Assembly: GCA_965202845.1 (NCBI GenBank)
Contig: OZ241856.1
Coordinates: 1,488,001 to 1,552,000, forward strand
Direction: 5' to 3'
Length of the DNA: 64,000 nucleotides
Source of the DNA: CBDATA01 sp965202845
GTDB lineage: Bacteria; Acidobacteriota; Vicinamibacteria; Marinacidobacterales; Marinacidobacteraceae
This document shows, piece after piece, positions 1-8,992 of the stretch. The notes beneath the pieces are model-generated. The model worked only from the letters and a program-made list of their open reading frames with translations. It ran no database searches and was not told where the DNA came from. The translations under genes were made by a program, and so were the position numbers. Each line of letters starts with the position of its first letter. Position 1 is the first letter of the stretch.

Positions 1-519
1 GCCGCCGATGACCACCATTCCGCAGGCGACGCCGGCCAGCACCGCCGCGCTTCCCAGATCGGGCTGGGTCGCCACCGCCAGCACCAGCCCCACCGTGCAG
101 GCGAACCAGGCGACCGCGGCCCGGGGATCCAGCCGGTCCCGGATCGCTGCGGAGATCAGGTGGGCGAGCAGGAGCACCAGCGCCAGCTTGGCGAGCTCCC
201 CGGGCTGGATCGTCGCCAGTCCGATGTCCAGCCAGCGACGGGTGCCGGCGCGGAGTCCGGCGGCCGCGGTGGCGTACACGCTGAGCAACAGGGTGAACAG
301 GAACAGGACGGCGGAAAACCGGGACAGCCTCCGGTAATCCACCCGGGACGCCGCGAGGCACACTGCGGCGGCGATTCCGAGCCGGATCAGGTGGTCCCCA
401 ATCGAGACCCCGCCCACGCCGCGCAGCGCGCTGACCAGCACCGGCAGGGCGATGAGACACAGCAGGGTGACGCTGGCGAGGAGGCCGCCGTCAATCCCGC
501 GAAGCCATCGGGCGAACAT
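1..519 (-). CDS. rodA: Rod-shape-determining glycosyltransferase RodA (partial)
   Basis: N-terminal 173 codons of a SEDS-family membrane protein; the rest lies beyond the window edge. It begins MFARWLRGIDGG and then runs through successive hydrophobic segments (around VTLLCLIALPVLVSAL and LFLFTLLLSVYATAA). It includes the family-typical stretch ARRWLDIGLATIQPGELAKL near residue 110, matching the RodA/FtsW pattern W-x-x-x-G-x-x-x-QPSE. RodA polymerises lipid II into glycan strands in the inner membrane during elongation. The ATG lies 29 bp inside the 3' end of the PBP2 gene, so the pair is translationally coupled. It is the last visible gene of an mreB-mreC-mreD-mrdA-rodA operon. The call rests on sequence pattern plus a canonical neighbourhood. 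Confidence 0.93.
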   Translation of the reverse strand, partial: MFARWLRGIDGGLLASVTLLCLIALPVLVSALRGVGGVSIGDHLIRLGIAAAVCLAASRVDYRRLSRFSAVLFLFTLLLSVYATAAAGLRAGTRRWLDIGLATIQPGELAKLALVLLLAHLISAAIRDRLDPRAAVAWFACTVGLVLAVATQPDLGSAAVLAGVACGMVVIGG

Positions 520-2332
520 CGCCGGCCCCTCCTCCTTCCTCCCGGCGGCCCTGGAACCAGGCGTCGAACACCGCCCGCGCCACCGGCGCCGCGAACACAC
601 CGCCCCCGCCGGAATGCTCCACGATGGCGGCCACCGCGATCTCCGGATCGTCGTGGGGCGCAAACCCCACGAACCACGCATGGGTGCGGAGTTCGCGGGG
701 GCGATCGGCGTTGTCCCGCGCGATCCGGGACAGGCCGGCGACCTGGGCCGTCCCCGTCTTCCCGCTCACCTGGACCCCTTCCAGCGCGGCGCGCCGGGCG
801 GTTCCGTCCTCCACCGCCGCCCGCATCCCCTCCCGGATCAGGGCGAAGCGCTCCGGCGCCAGCCCGGTCACCCGCCCGGACGGGGCGACGCCGACCAGCC
901 GGGGCTGAAACAGCGTTCCCGAAGTCGCCACCGCCGCCGCCAGCCGCGCCATCTGCATCGGAGTCACTTCGAGCGGCCCCTGCCCCACCGAGAGGGACGC
1001 CGTCTCGCTCGCATACCAGGGTTCGTCGTGGACCCGCCGTTTCCAGTCGCGGCTCGGCACCAGGCCGGTCGTCTCGTTGGTCAGGTCCACGCCGGTGGCG
1101 GCGCCCAGCCCGAACGCCCGCGCGTAGCGGGCCAGCACATCCACGTCCAGCCGCTGCGACAGGCGGTAGAAGAAGACGTTGCACGACTCCTTGAGCGCCT
1201 CCACCAAGGAGACGCTCCCGTGCCCGGACTCCCGGTGGCAGGCGAACGTCCGCCCCGCCACCCGCGCCCGCCCGCGGCAGGTGAATCGGGTGCTCGCATC
1301 GGCCACTCCCTCGCCCAGGGCGGCCGCCGCCGTGATCAGCTTGAACGTGGACCCCGGCGGGTACTTCCCCTGGGTGGCGCGGTTCAGCAGCGGGTTCATG
1401 GGGTTGTTCAAGAGCGCGCGCCAGACTCCCGGCGCCCGCTCGGGGCCGGCGTCGAACGCCGGAAAGCTCCCCAGGCCGAGGACGCCCCCGGTCTTCAGGT
1501 CAAGCGCGACGAACGCGCCGCTCTCGCTTCCGAACGCCTCGTGCCCGGCCCGCTGGATCGCGGCCTCCGCCGACAGCGTGAGGCGCCGTCCCCGCACCGG
1601 CTCGACCCGGCTGATCCCCCCGGGAACCAGCACCCGCTGGCGGCTGTCCACCACGCTCTGGATCCGGCCGTCCTGTCCGGCCAGCACCTCGTTGTACATC
1701 CGCTCGACGCCGTCCTGCCCCACCTGATCCCCGGCTCGGGACCCCGCGAACTCCTCGAGCAGCAGCTGGGCGCCGGTCACTTCGCCCACATGACCCAGCA
1801 GATGCGCGGTCGCCGCTCCCATCGGATAGACGCGCACCGGCACGAAATCCACCCGCACGTCGGGAAGCTCCCGACGCCGCGCCATGTACCAGGACGCCGC
1901 TTCGAAGGTGAGGGGCCGCACCACCGCCGGCTGGCGCGCCGCCTGCCGACGCAGCGCGGCCCGCTCTTCGGGGGAGACGTCCAGGTGGCCGATCGCCTCG
2001 AGTTGGTCGAGTCCCTCCGTACCGGCGGTCAGCCGGAAGAACGGCCGGCTCTCCGCAAGCACGACGCCGCGCCGATCCACCACCAGCCCCCGCGGGGCCC
2101 GGGTGCGTTCGGTCGCCACGTAGTTGCTGCGCGCCCGCTCGACGAACTCCTCGCCGCGCGCCACCTGAAGGCTCCAGAAGCGGACCACCAGGAGCACCAT
2201 CGCCACCCAGAAGACCCCGCGGGCGAACAGGAGACGGGAGGCGATCCGTCCGCCGGCGTCCCCGTCGAGGAACCCGAAGCCGCCCCTCGAGGCGGGGCGG
2301 GAGGAGGGACGGGAACGGCTAAGGCGCGGCAT
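491..2332 (-). CDS. mrdA: Penicillin-binding protein 2 (elongasome transpeptidase)
   Basis: 613-residue class B PBP. A basic N-terminus precedes one membrane anchor (about residues 38-55, GVFWVAMVLLVVRFW). A PBP dimerisation region follows, then a transpeptidase domain with all three catalytic motifs visible: S328-T-F-K331 (PPGSTFKL), S383-C-N385 and K525-T-G527. It cross-links peptidoglycan in the periplasm and works with RodA during side-wall growth. Length and order are standard for MrdA. The gene overlaps rodA by 29 bp and follows mreD after about 40 bp. The start is the ATG of MPRLSRSRPSS; a slightly later start just before the membrane anchor is possible because the first 30 residues are low complexity. 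Confidence 0.95.
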   Translation of the reverse strand: MPRLSRSRPSSRPASRGGFGFLDGDAGGRIASRLLFARGVFWVAMVLLVVRFWSLQVARGEEFVERARSNYVATERTRAPRGLVVDRRGVVLAESRPFFRLTAGTEGLDQLEAIGHLDVSPEERAALRRQAARQPAVVRPLTFEAASWYMARRRELPDVRVDFVPVRVYPMGAATAHLLGHVGEVTGAQLLLEEFAGSRAGDQVGQDGVERMYNEVLAGQDGRIQSVVDSRQRVLVPGGISRVEPVRGRRLTLSAEAAIQRAGHEAFGSESGAFVALDLKTGGVLGLGSFPAFDAGPERAPGVWRALLNNPMNPLLNRATQGKYPPGSTFKLITAAAALGEGVADASTRFTCRGRARVAGRTFACHRESGHGSVSLVEALKESCNVFFYRLSQRLDVDVLARYARAFGLGAATGVDLTNETTGLVPSRDWKRRVHDEPWYASETASLSVGQGPLEVTPMQMARLAAAVATSGTLFQPRLVGVAPSGRVTGLAPERFALIREGMRAAVEDGTARRAALEGVQVSGKTGTAQVAGLSRIARDNADRPRELRTHAWFVGFAPHDDPEIAVAAIVEHSGGGGVFAAPVARAVFDAWFQGRREEGGGAGDVRPMASRD

Positions 2333-2372
2333 CGGGAAGGCGGAGACGGGAAGGCGGAGACGGGGCGGGAGG

Positions 2373-2897
2373 CTACCAGAGCGGCAGGCCGTTTTCGCCG
2401 GGAACCGGGAACCGGGACACCGCGCGCAGCCGACGGCAGAGTATGTAGAGAAGAACGGCGTAGATCGCGGTCACCGGAACCCCGAGCAGGAACGGCGCCA
2501 TCGCGCCGGCGAGCGCCGGAGCGCCGCCGGTGACCGCCCGCATGATGATGAGCAAGACGCCGTCGGCGAGCGCGGCGAACACCGAAACCAGCAAGAACGC
2601 CAGCGGCGGAATCGCCGGCCACGGCTCGGAAAGGCGCTGGAGCGCGTAGCACGCCAGCAACTTGGACAGGCCGTTCAGACCGACGTACCCGGAGGACATC
2701 GCATCCTGCAGCAGTCCCCCGGCCGCCGACGCCCCGAGCGCCGCCATCGGCCGGCCGGCCACGCCGAGCGCCGCCACCGTGGCCAGCACGAAGTCCGGCG
2801 CGAGGATCTCCGGGGTCACGATCCGGGCGAACAGCGCCTGAAACAGGAACGCGGCGAACAGGAAAACCGGGATCGCCAGGATCCGCACGGCGCGCAA
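2373..2897 (-). CDS. mreD: Rod shape-determining protein MreD
   Basis: 174-residue integral membrane protein with about five hydrophobic segments (for example VFLFAAFLFQALFARIV near the start and LLGVPVTAIYAVLLYIL near the end), the usual size and layout of MreD. MreD links the MreB cytoskeleton and MreC to the peptidoglycan synthases. It sits between mreC (one base away) and mrdA. MreD is poorly conserved in sequence, so assignment rests on topology, length and its exact position in the operon. The protein ends FPVPGENGLPLW. Nothing suggests truncation. Confidence 0.9.
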   Translation of the reverse strand: MRAVRILAIPVFLFAAFLFQALFARIVTPEILAPDFVLATVAALGVAGRPMAALGASAAGGLLQDAMSSGYVGLNGLSKLLACYALQRLSEPWPAIPPLAFLLVSVFAALADGVLLIIMRAVTGGAPALAGAMAPFLLGVPVTAIYAVLLYILCRRLRAVSRFPVPGENGLPLW

Positions 2898-2898
2898 C

Positions 2899-3753
2899 CT
2901 ATCGGGAGGCCCAAGGGCCGGCGTCGGGAACCGGCGGCAGGATGAACACCCGCTCGAGGGTCTTGAAGTCGGCGAGCGGAACGATCCACACCCCGGCCAA
3001 CATGCCGCTTCCCGAACGCACCGCGCTCACCTCGCCGATGGGAAGCCCCTTGGGGAACAGCCGGTCCACGCCGCTGGAAATCACCTTCTCACCCACCGCG
3101 ATGCGGTGGCCGACCGACACGAAATCAAGCGCAAGGACCGCCATCGGCTCTTCGGAGTCGCCGAGCGCCGGGCGAACGACGCCCGGGGTGCGGCTCTGCG
3201 CGGTCAACGCCGCCGCCGAGCTCGAGGGATCGGTGAGCAGCGCCACCTGGCTGGAGGCGCGGGCCACCCGGATCACCCGCCCCACCAGTCCCTGGGCGGC
3301 CATGACTGGAGCGCCCCCGAACACTCCGTGCTCCGAGCCGCGGTTCACCGTCAGCGAACGGTCGAAGGGATCGGCGCCGAAGCCGACCACTTCCGCCTCC
3401 AACGGTTCCCCGACGTCGAACATCTCCCGGTCCAGCACCGTGAACCCGCGCGCCCGGTCCAGCAGACCGCGCTGCACGGTGAGCTCCCACTCGAGCCGGG
3501 CCAGCCGGTCCCGGGCGCGGTTCCGCTCGGCGCGCAATCCCGCCGGATCGAACGCCGCGTCGAACCGTTCCCCGAGGGAGCGGAGCGCGACGGCGAGGCC
3601 GCCCCGGCTCACCGCGACGACAGCCGCCAACCGGTCGCCGCCCGGAAACCGGCTCTCGCCGATCCGTACCTGCCAGGTGAGCAGGGCGAGGTTGCCGAGC
3701 AGCAAAGCGGCGAAGAGGCTCCGCGCCGGGCGCCCGCCGGGGATGGGACTCAC
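2899..3753 (-). CDS. mreC: Rod shape-determining protein MreC
   Basis: 284-residue bitopic protein. A short cytoplasmic N-terminus is followed by a membrane helix (about residues 12-27, SLFAALLLGNLALLTW), a helical region rich in Arg/Glu (about 70-100) and the periplasmic MreC beta-domain with family motifs such as NRGSEHGVFGGAPV and GLVGRV, plus the later LTDPSSS and GEKVISSG patches. MreC scaffolds PBP2 and RodA in the elongasome. It sits between mreB and mreD with almost no spacing. Size matches the family. No irregularities seen. Confidence 0.94.
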   Translation of the reverse strand: MSPIPGGRPARSLFAALLLGNLALLTWQVRIGESRFPGGDRLAAVVAVSRGGLAVALRSLGERFDAAFDPAGLRAERNRARDRLARLEWELTVQRGLLDRARGFTVLDREMFDVGEPLEAEVVGFGADPFDRSLTVNRGSEHGVFGGAPVMAAQGLVGRVIRVARASSQVALLTDPSSSAAALTAQSRTPGVVRPALGDSEEPMAVLALDFVSVGHRIAVGEKVISSGVDRLFPKGLPIGEVSAVRSGSGMLAGVWIVPLADFKTLERVFILPPVPDAGPWASR

Positions 3754-3777
3754 GGGAAATTCAGGAGCGCCCCCTCG

Positions 3778-4806
3778 TCAGTCGGCGAGCGTCACCCGCC
3801 GGAGCAGCGGGATGTCATCCAGAACCTGGCCGGCGCCCAGCACCACGCAGTCGAGCGGGTCCTCGGCCAGCCGCACTTCAAGTCCGGTGCTTTCGCCCAG
3901 GACGCTGCCGAGGCTTCGCAGCAAGGAGCCGCCGCCGGTGAGCACGATGCCGTTCGGGATCAGATCGGCAGCCAGCTCCGGCGGAGTGCGCTCCAGCACA
4001 TGGTGCACCTCCTGGACGAGCTTCGCCACCGGGGCTTCGAGGCCGGCATAGACATCCCGGTCCGAAAGGGTGATGGAGGTCGGCGTCCCCCGGGTCAGGT
4101 GCCGGCCGCTGATCACCATCGTCGTGCCGCTGGCTTCGTCGGTGGGCTTGGCGGTGCCGATCTGCATCTTCACCCGCTCGGCGGTGCGCTCCCCGACCAG
4201 CAGGCTGAAGTTCCGATGCAGGTGCGCCCGGATGGCGTCGGTGAATTCATCGCCGGCGGTGGTGACCGAGGCGCCGGCCGCGATGCCGGCGAGGGCGATG
4301 ACGGCGATGTCGGTGGTGCCGCCGCCGACGTCCACGATGCAGCAGCCCTGGGGGCTCTTGACGTCCATCCCGGCGCCGATCGCCGCCGCCATCGGCTGGT
4401 CGATCAGGAACACCTCGCTCGCCCGCGCCCGGAGGATGCTGTCCCGCACCGCCCGCTTCTCGACCGGCGTCACGCTCAGCGGCACCCCGACGACCATCTT
4501 GGGCGCCGCCCAGCGCCGCTTCAGCGCCTTCACCGCGAAGTAGTTGATCATCCGCTCGGCCACCTCGAAGTCGGCGATGACTCCGTTCTTCATCGGACGG
4601 ACGGCGGTGATGTGCGCCGGGGTCTTCCCGATCATGTCGTAGGCTTCCTGCCCCACCGCCTCCACCCGCCGGTTCATGGTGTTCATCGCCACCACCGACG
4701 GTTCGCGCAGCACCACCCCCTCCTCCTTCGTGTAGACCAGGGTGTTCGCAGTGCCGACGTCCACCGCCAGGTCGGCGGAGAACAGGCTCAGGAGAGCTCG
4801 AAACAT
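3778..4806 (-). CDS. mreB: Rod shape-determining actin homologue MreB
   Basis: 342-residue cytoplasmic actin-fold ATPase. It opens with MFRALLSLFSADLAVDVGTANTLVYTK, in which VDVGTANT is the phosphate-1 loop, and carries the phosphate-2 element DVGGGTTDIAVIAL and the adenosine motif LTGGGSLL near the C-terminus. MreB filaments run along the inner membrane and guide side-wall synthesis. It is the first gene of the mre/mrd operon; the operon promoter must lie in the 140 bp shared with the divergent foldase gene. Full-length and intact. Confidence 0.97.
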   Translation of the reverse strand: MFRALLSLFSADLAVDVGTANTLVYTKEEGVVLREPSVVAMNTMNRRVEAVGQEAYDMIGKTPAHITAVRPMKNGVIADFEVAERMINYFAVKALKRRWAAPKMVVGVPLSVTPVEKRAVRDSILRARASEVFLIDQPMAAAIGAGMDVKSPQGCCIVDVGGGTTDIAVIALAGIAAGASVTTAGDEFTDAIRAHLHRNFSLLVGERTAERVKMQIGTAKPTDEASGTTMVISGRHLTRGTPTSITLSDRDVYAGLEAPVAKLVQEVHHVLERTPPELAADLIPNGIVLTGGGSLLRSLGSVLGESTGLEVRLAEDPLDCVVLGAGQVLDDIPLLRRVTLAD

Positions 4807-4947
4807 GGGGGGCGGGACCGGGGTTCGGGAGCGTGCCGGACGGCGAGCTCGGACATGGTGTCGGGAGTCTGCGAATCATACCCGCCAGCGGGCCGCCCGC
4901 GGTTTGTTTGCGGGGAAGCGGCGGGTCGGAGTACGATCCCCGGTTTC

Positions 4948-6852
4948 ATGATTCTGGAGTACTTCCGCAACCGCAGGTCCGTCGGCTGGTTCGCCGGGGC
5001 CGGACTGCTGGTGCTGGTCATCCTCGCGTTCATCGCCCTCTACATCCCCGATTTCATGGGCGACCCGACGCAGGCGCTCTACAACCAGGAGGTGGCGTCG
5101 GTGGACGGGGAGCCGATCCGGGCCAGCGAGTTCCTGGCCCGCTACCAGCAGGTCTCCCGGCAGTACCAGGAGCAGATGGGCGAGGGCTTCACCCCGACCT
5201 TCGCCCGGCGCATGGGGCTGCCGCTCTCGGTGGTGAACGACCTGGCCCAGCGGCGCATGCTCGTCGCCGAAGCCGAGCGTCACGGGATCGAAGTCACCGA
5301 CGATGCCGTGGGCGAGGCCATCCGCGCCCTGCCGGTGTTCCAGCAAGGCGACGGTTTCATGGGGCGCGAGGCGTATCTGGCGCTGCTCGCGTCCAACCGG
5401 CTGACCCCCAGGGATTTCGAGAATTCGATGCGCGAGGATCTGCTGGTGGAGCGCCTGCAGGCGATGGTCACGGGCCCCGCCGGCGTCGCGGAGACCGAGC
5501 TGCGCGAGGAATACCGGCGCCGCAACGAACATCTCTCGCTGGATCTCTGGCATCTGACCGAATCCGCGTTCCGGGACGAGGTGGGGGACATCACCGGGGA
5601 AGAGGCGCAAGAGCGCTATGAGAGCGACCCGTCGGCCTACGAGGTTCCGGCGCGGCGGCGCATCCGCTTCGTGACCGTCTCCGAGCAGTCGCTCGCCGAG
5701 GAGGTGAGCGTGCTCCCGCGCGAAATCCGGCGGTACTACAACCGCAATCTCTTCCAGTACCAGACCGAGGCGGAGGCGACCGCCAGCCACATCCTGTTCA
5801 CCCCGGATCCCGGGGAGGACGAGGAGGCGGTCCGGGCCGAGGCGCTGGAAATCGCGGAGCGGGCCCGCTCCGGGGAGGACTTCGCCGAACTCGCCCGGGC
5901 GCATTCCGACGATTCGGTGACCGCCGAAACCGGGGGGAGCCTCGGGACCTTCAGCCCCGCGGCGCTGTTGCCCGAGCTGGCCGAGGCGATCCCGGCGATG
6001 GCGCCGGGCGAGGTGAGCGATCCCATCCGCACCAGCGACGGCTTCCACATCGTGCTGCTGGAGTCCCAGGTTCCGGGCGAGACCACCGAACTCGCCGACG
6101 TCGAGGCGGAGATCGAATCCATCCTGCGGGAAGAGAAGGCGCAGGAGCTGCTGGCCGACCGGATTCCCGAACTCACCCGGCTGGCCGCCGATGCGGACGG
6201 CCTGGACGCCATCGCGGCGCGCTATCCGCTGATGATCCCCCAGGAAAGCAGCGCCTTCGCGGCCGGCGAGGCGGTTCCCGAACTCGGTTCCGCCGCCCTG
6301 GGCGATCTCGCGTTCGAGCTTGACGCCGGAGAGGTCGGGGGGCCGGCGCGGCTCCCGAACGGCTTCGCCCTCATCGAACGGATCGAGGAGGAGCCGGCTC
6401 ACATCCCCGACTTCGAGGACGTGGAGGAGCAGGTCAAGGAGGACATCCGGTCCGAGCGGGCGCTCGCGCTCGCCCGGGAAGCCGCCGACGAGCTGTTCCA
6501 GACGCTCGAGAGCGGCGCGACGCCGGACACCGACCCGACCCCGCTGGCCGCCTGGTACCGGGGGCGGCCGCTCGATGCGGCCGGCGCGATCCCCCTGGAC
6601 GAGGATCGGCTGTTCGCGGCGGAACCCGGATCGATCCCGCCGCCGATCGCCGCCGAAAACGGCTTCGCGGTGGTTCGGGTGCTGGAGCGGAACGGCTTTT
6701 CGGACGAGGAGTTCGAGGCGGCGCAGGAGTCCTTCCGCGAGGAGCTCCTTTTCGAGCGGCGGAACCTCCTCTGGGCCGCCTTCGTGGAAGCGGCCGCCGA
6801 AAGACACGAAGTCCGCATCGACGAACAGGCGCTCAACGACCTCATCGGCTAA
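4948..6852 (+). CDS. PpiD/SurA-type membrane-anchored peptidyl-prolyl isomerase
   Basis: 634 residues. The N-terminus is a single membrane anchor (residues about 13-36, VGWFAGAGLLVLVILAFIALYI) followed by a SurA-N/PpiD chaperone region (VASVDGEPI, FLARYQQVSRQYQEQ). A parvulin rotamase domain lies at about residues 278-375 with the hallmark starts TASHILFTPDP, HSDDSVTAETGGSLGTF and GFHIVLLESQ; a second, degenerate parvulin-like region follows. It should help fold proteins emerging from the Sec translocon. The open frame extends far upstream through the antisense of mreB, so the start was set at the ATG of MILEYFRNRR, directly before the membrane anchor. It is transcribed divergently from mreB and followed at 12 bp by a STAS gene. 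Confidence 0.88.
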   Translation: MILEYFRNRRSVGWFAGAGLLVLVILAFIALYIPDFMGDPTQALYNQEVASVDGEPIRASEFLARYQQVSRQYQEQMGEGFTPTFARRMGLPLSVVNDLAQRRMLVAEAERHGIEVTDDAVGEAIRALPVFQQGDGFMGREAYLALLASNRLTPRDFENSMREDLLVERLQAMVTGPAGVAETELREEYRRRNEHLSLDLWHLTESAFRDEVGDITGEEAQERYESDPSAYEVPARRRIRFVTVSEQSLAEEVSVLPREIRRYYNRNLFQYQTEAEATASHILFTPDPGEDEEAVRAEALEIAERARSGEDFAELARAHSDDSVTAETGGSLGTFSPAALLPELAEAIPAMAPGEVSDPIRTSDGFHIVLLESQVPGETTELADVEAEIESILREEKAQELLADRIPELTRLAADADGLDAIAARYPLMIPQESSAFAAGEAVPELGSAALGDLAFELDAGEVGGPARLPNGFALIERIEEEPAHIPDFEDVEEQVKEDIRSERALALAREAADELFQTLESGATPDTDPTPLAAWYRGRPLDAAGAIPLDEDRLFAAEPGSIPPPIAAENGFAVVRVLERNGFSDEEFEAAQESFREELLFERRNLLWAAFVEAAAERHEVRIDEQALNDLIG

Positions 6853-6864
6853 GGCCCCCCAATC

Positions 6865-7245
6865 ATGCAACTCGACATCCGGCAACGGCGCGACGTCACC
6901 ATCCTGGTCTTGGAAGGACGCCTGGTGGAGGGACCCGGAAGCCAGCAGCTTCGGGAGGCGGTGGAAGTGCTTCTGGAGTCCAGGCGGCTCCATCTGGTCG
7001 TGGATCTGAGTTCGGTGACCAGCATCGACAGCGGCGGCGTGGGGGAGCTGGTGGCTTCGGCGCAGCGGCTGAAGGAGGCGGGCGGGCAGCTGAAGGTGAT
7101 CAATCCGCTGGACCGGGTGGTCCGGGTCCTGGACGTCGCCCGGGTGCTGCCGATGTTCGAGGTCTTCGAGACCGAAGAAGAAGCGGTGGACAGCTTCGCC
7201 GACGCCGTCGGCCCGGCGCCGTCGACGAACTCGCATCCGGCGTGA
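6865..7245 (+). CDS. STAS-domain anti-sigma factor antagonist
   Basis: 126-residue single-domain STAS protein of the RsbV/SpoIIAA type. The strand-helix signature VVDLSSVTSIDSGGVGELV carries the phosphorylatable-serine motif (IDSGG), where the partner kinase would act. It ends in a short Pro/Ser-rich tail. Known role of the family: in the unphosphorylated form it binds an anti-sigma factor and frees the sigma factor. No kinase or phosphatase gene is adjacent; a full RsbU/RsbW/RsbV set lies 50 kb away at 56838-59326, so cross-talk is possible but unproven. It follows the foldase gene and overlaps the moeA start by 4 bp (GTGA). Confidence 0.85.
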   Translation: MQLDIRQRRDVTILVLEGRLVEGPGSQQLREAVEVLLESRRLHLVVDLSSVTSIDSGGVGELVASAQRLKEAGGQLKVINPLDRVVRVLDVARVLPMFEVFETEEEAVDSFADAVGPAPSTNSHPA

Positions 7246-8531
7246 TCCCGGTCGGGGAGGCGCGCGCCACCGTCCTCGAGCGGACGCCGGATCTGGGAAT
7301 CGAGACCGTCGGTCTGGGCGCGGCGTGCGGCCGGGCGCTGCGCGAGACGATTCGAGCCGACCGGGACCAGCCGCCCTTCGACCGGTCGCTGGTGGACGGA
7401 TACGCGGTCCGCGCCGCCGACCTGGGCGACGCCGGCCCGCCGCTGCGCCTTGTAGGCACGGTTCCGGCAGGCCGGGCGGCCGACTTCGCGATCGGTGCGG
7501 GAGAGGCGGCGGCCATCATGACCGGGGCGCCGATGCCGAAAGGCGCCGACGCCGTCATCCTGGTCGAACACGCCGATGCGGACGGAGACGCCGTCTCCTG
7601 GCCCACCCCCCGGTTCGCCTCGCTCCCGCCGGTCGCGCCCGGAGACCAGGTGGCGCGCCGGGGACGGGACGCCCGCTCCGGGTCGCCGCTGCTCCTTCCC
7701 GGAACCCGCCTCTCCCCCGCCGGGATCGGCGTGCTGGCGACGGTGGGACGGACCCGGGTTCAGGTCGGACGCCGCCCGCGCATCGCGGTTCTCTCCACCG
7801 GCGACGAACTCGCGCACCCCCGCAAGCGAAGGCTTCGCGCCGGCGCGATCCGCGATGCGAACAGCCACATGCTGGCGGCCCGTTGCCGCGCCCTGGGCCT
7901 TCGGGTCCGCCGTCTCGGCTTCGTGCGCGACCAGCCGGACGCGCTCTTCCGGGCGATCCGGGAGGGACTCCGCGCGGACGTCCTGCTGGTCTCCGGCGGC
8001 GTCTCGATGGGGCGGTTCGATCTGGTGGAGGACGTGCTGACGGAACTCGGCGCCGCGCTCCACATCACCTCGGTGGCCATCCGCCCCGGCAAGCCCTTCG
8101 TTTTCGCTACGATAGACGCTCCGGGGACGCCCCGGCTGATCTTCGGACTCCCCGGAAACCCGGTCTCGGCGCTCACCACCCTCGAAGTTCTGGTGCGCCC
8201 GGCGTTGGACCGGGCGGAAGGCATGGCCGACCCGACGCGCCCGCGGATGCGGGTCCGCTTGGAAGCCCCGGTCTCCAACCCCGGTCCCCGCCAGGCGTTT
8301 CTTCCGGTGCGGGTGCATTGCGACGAGAACGGCGCCCTCGCCGCCCGCCCCATCCCGATCCGGGGATCGGGCGACATCGCGGCGATCTCCCTCGCCAACG
8401 GCCTGCTGACGCTCCCCGGAACCGAAAGCGCCTCCGCCGGGGCGTCGGCGCTGGTCGAGCCGCTTCCCGGATGTCCCGATCCGGGCGCCGCAGCCTGGAG
8501 CGACCCCCGCCCCGGGAGTCCCCCATGCTGA
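7242..8531 (+). CDS. moeA: Molybdopterin molybdenumtransferase MoeA
   Basis: 429 residues. Family motifs are clear: FDRSLVDGYAVRA near the N-terminus, IMTGAPMPKGADAVILVEH, and the MoCF domain with STGDEL, VSGGVSMG and FGLPGNPVSA. MoeA inserts molybdate into adenylylated molybdopterin in the cytosol. GTG start overlapping the preceding stop by 4 bp; its own stop overlaps the moaC start (ATGCTGA). The genes moeA-moaC-larE therefore form a tightly coupled unit. A Tat-exported molybdoenzyme of the sulfite-oxidase type lies nearby at 15123-16355 and is a likely client. Confidence 0.95.
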   Translation: MIPVGEARATVLERTPDLGIETVGLGAACGRALRETIRADRDQPPFDRSLVDGYAVRAADLGDAGPPLRLVGTVPAGRAADFAIGAGEAAAIMTGAPMPKGADAVILVEHADADGDAVSWPTPRFASLPPVAPGDQVARRGRDARSGSPLLLPGTRLSPAGIGVLATVGRTRVQVGRRPRIAVLSTGDELAHPRKRRLRAGAIRDANSHMLAARCRALGLRVRRLGFVRDQPDALFRAIREGLRADVLLVSGGVSMGRFDLVEDVLTELGAALHITSVAIRPGKPFVFATIDAPGTPRLIFGLPGNPVSALTTLEVLVRPALDRAEGMADPTRPRMRVRLEAPVSNPGPRQAFLPVRVHCDENGALAARPIPIRGSGDIAAISLANGLLTLPGTESASAGASALVEPLPGCPDPGAAAWSDPRPGSPPC

Positions 8532-8992
8532 GTCATCTGGACGCCCAGGGGCGGGCCCGCATGGTGGACGTCGGCGAAAAGCCGGTCACCGGGCGGGAGG
8601 CGGTCGCCGAGGCCTTCGTGACGGCGCGCCCGGAAGCCCTCGCGCTGGCGCGGGAGGGGAAGAACCCCAAGGGCGGGGTGGTTGAGACCGCCCGGCTGGC
8701 CGGCATCCAGGCGGCCAAGGTCTGCGCCTCCCTCATCCCGCTCTGCCACCCGCTGCCGCTCGACCACGCCGACGTCGAAGCGACCATCGAGGACGACGGC
8801 GTCCGTCTGCGCAGCCGGGTCCGCTGCCGGGCCTCCACCGGCGCCGAGATGGAGGCGCTGACCGCGGTCTCGGTGGCGGCGCTCACCGTGTACGACATGC
8901 TGAAGGCCGCCGACCGGGGCATGACCATCGGCGGCGTCCGCCTGCTGGAAAAGCGCGGCGGGCGCTCCGGCGACTGGAGGGCGGCGGAATGA
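8525..8992 (+). CDS. moaC: Cyclic pyranopterin monophosphate synthase MoaC
   Basis: 155 residues beginning MLSHLDAQGRARMVDVGEKP, with the MoaC motifs KGGVVETARLAGI, LIPLCHPLPL and ALTAVSVAALTVYDM, the last including the conserved region around the catalytic Lys in MLKAADRGMTI. It converts the MoaA product to cyclic pyranopterin monophosphate, an early step of Mo-cofactor synthesis. The ATG at 8525 overlaps the end of moeA and the gene overlaps larE by 4 bp. It is in a different frame from moeA, so an open frame running from 7325 is only an accidental upstream extension. Confidence 0.96.
   Translation: MLSHLDAQGRARMVDVGEKPVTGREAVAEAFVTARPEALALAREGKNPKGGVVETARLAGIQAAKVCASLIPLCHPLPLDHADVEATIEDDGVRLRSRVRCRASTGAEMEALTAVSVAALTVYDMLKAADRGMTIGGVRLLEKRGGRSGDWRAAE

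Noticed and set aside
3106..4947. Upstream extension of the foldase open frame to 1248 residues
   Set aside because: This part is antisense to mreB and mreC, has low-complexity composition, and the membrane anchor of the foldase begins right after the ATG at 4948.
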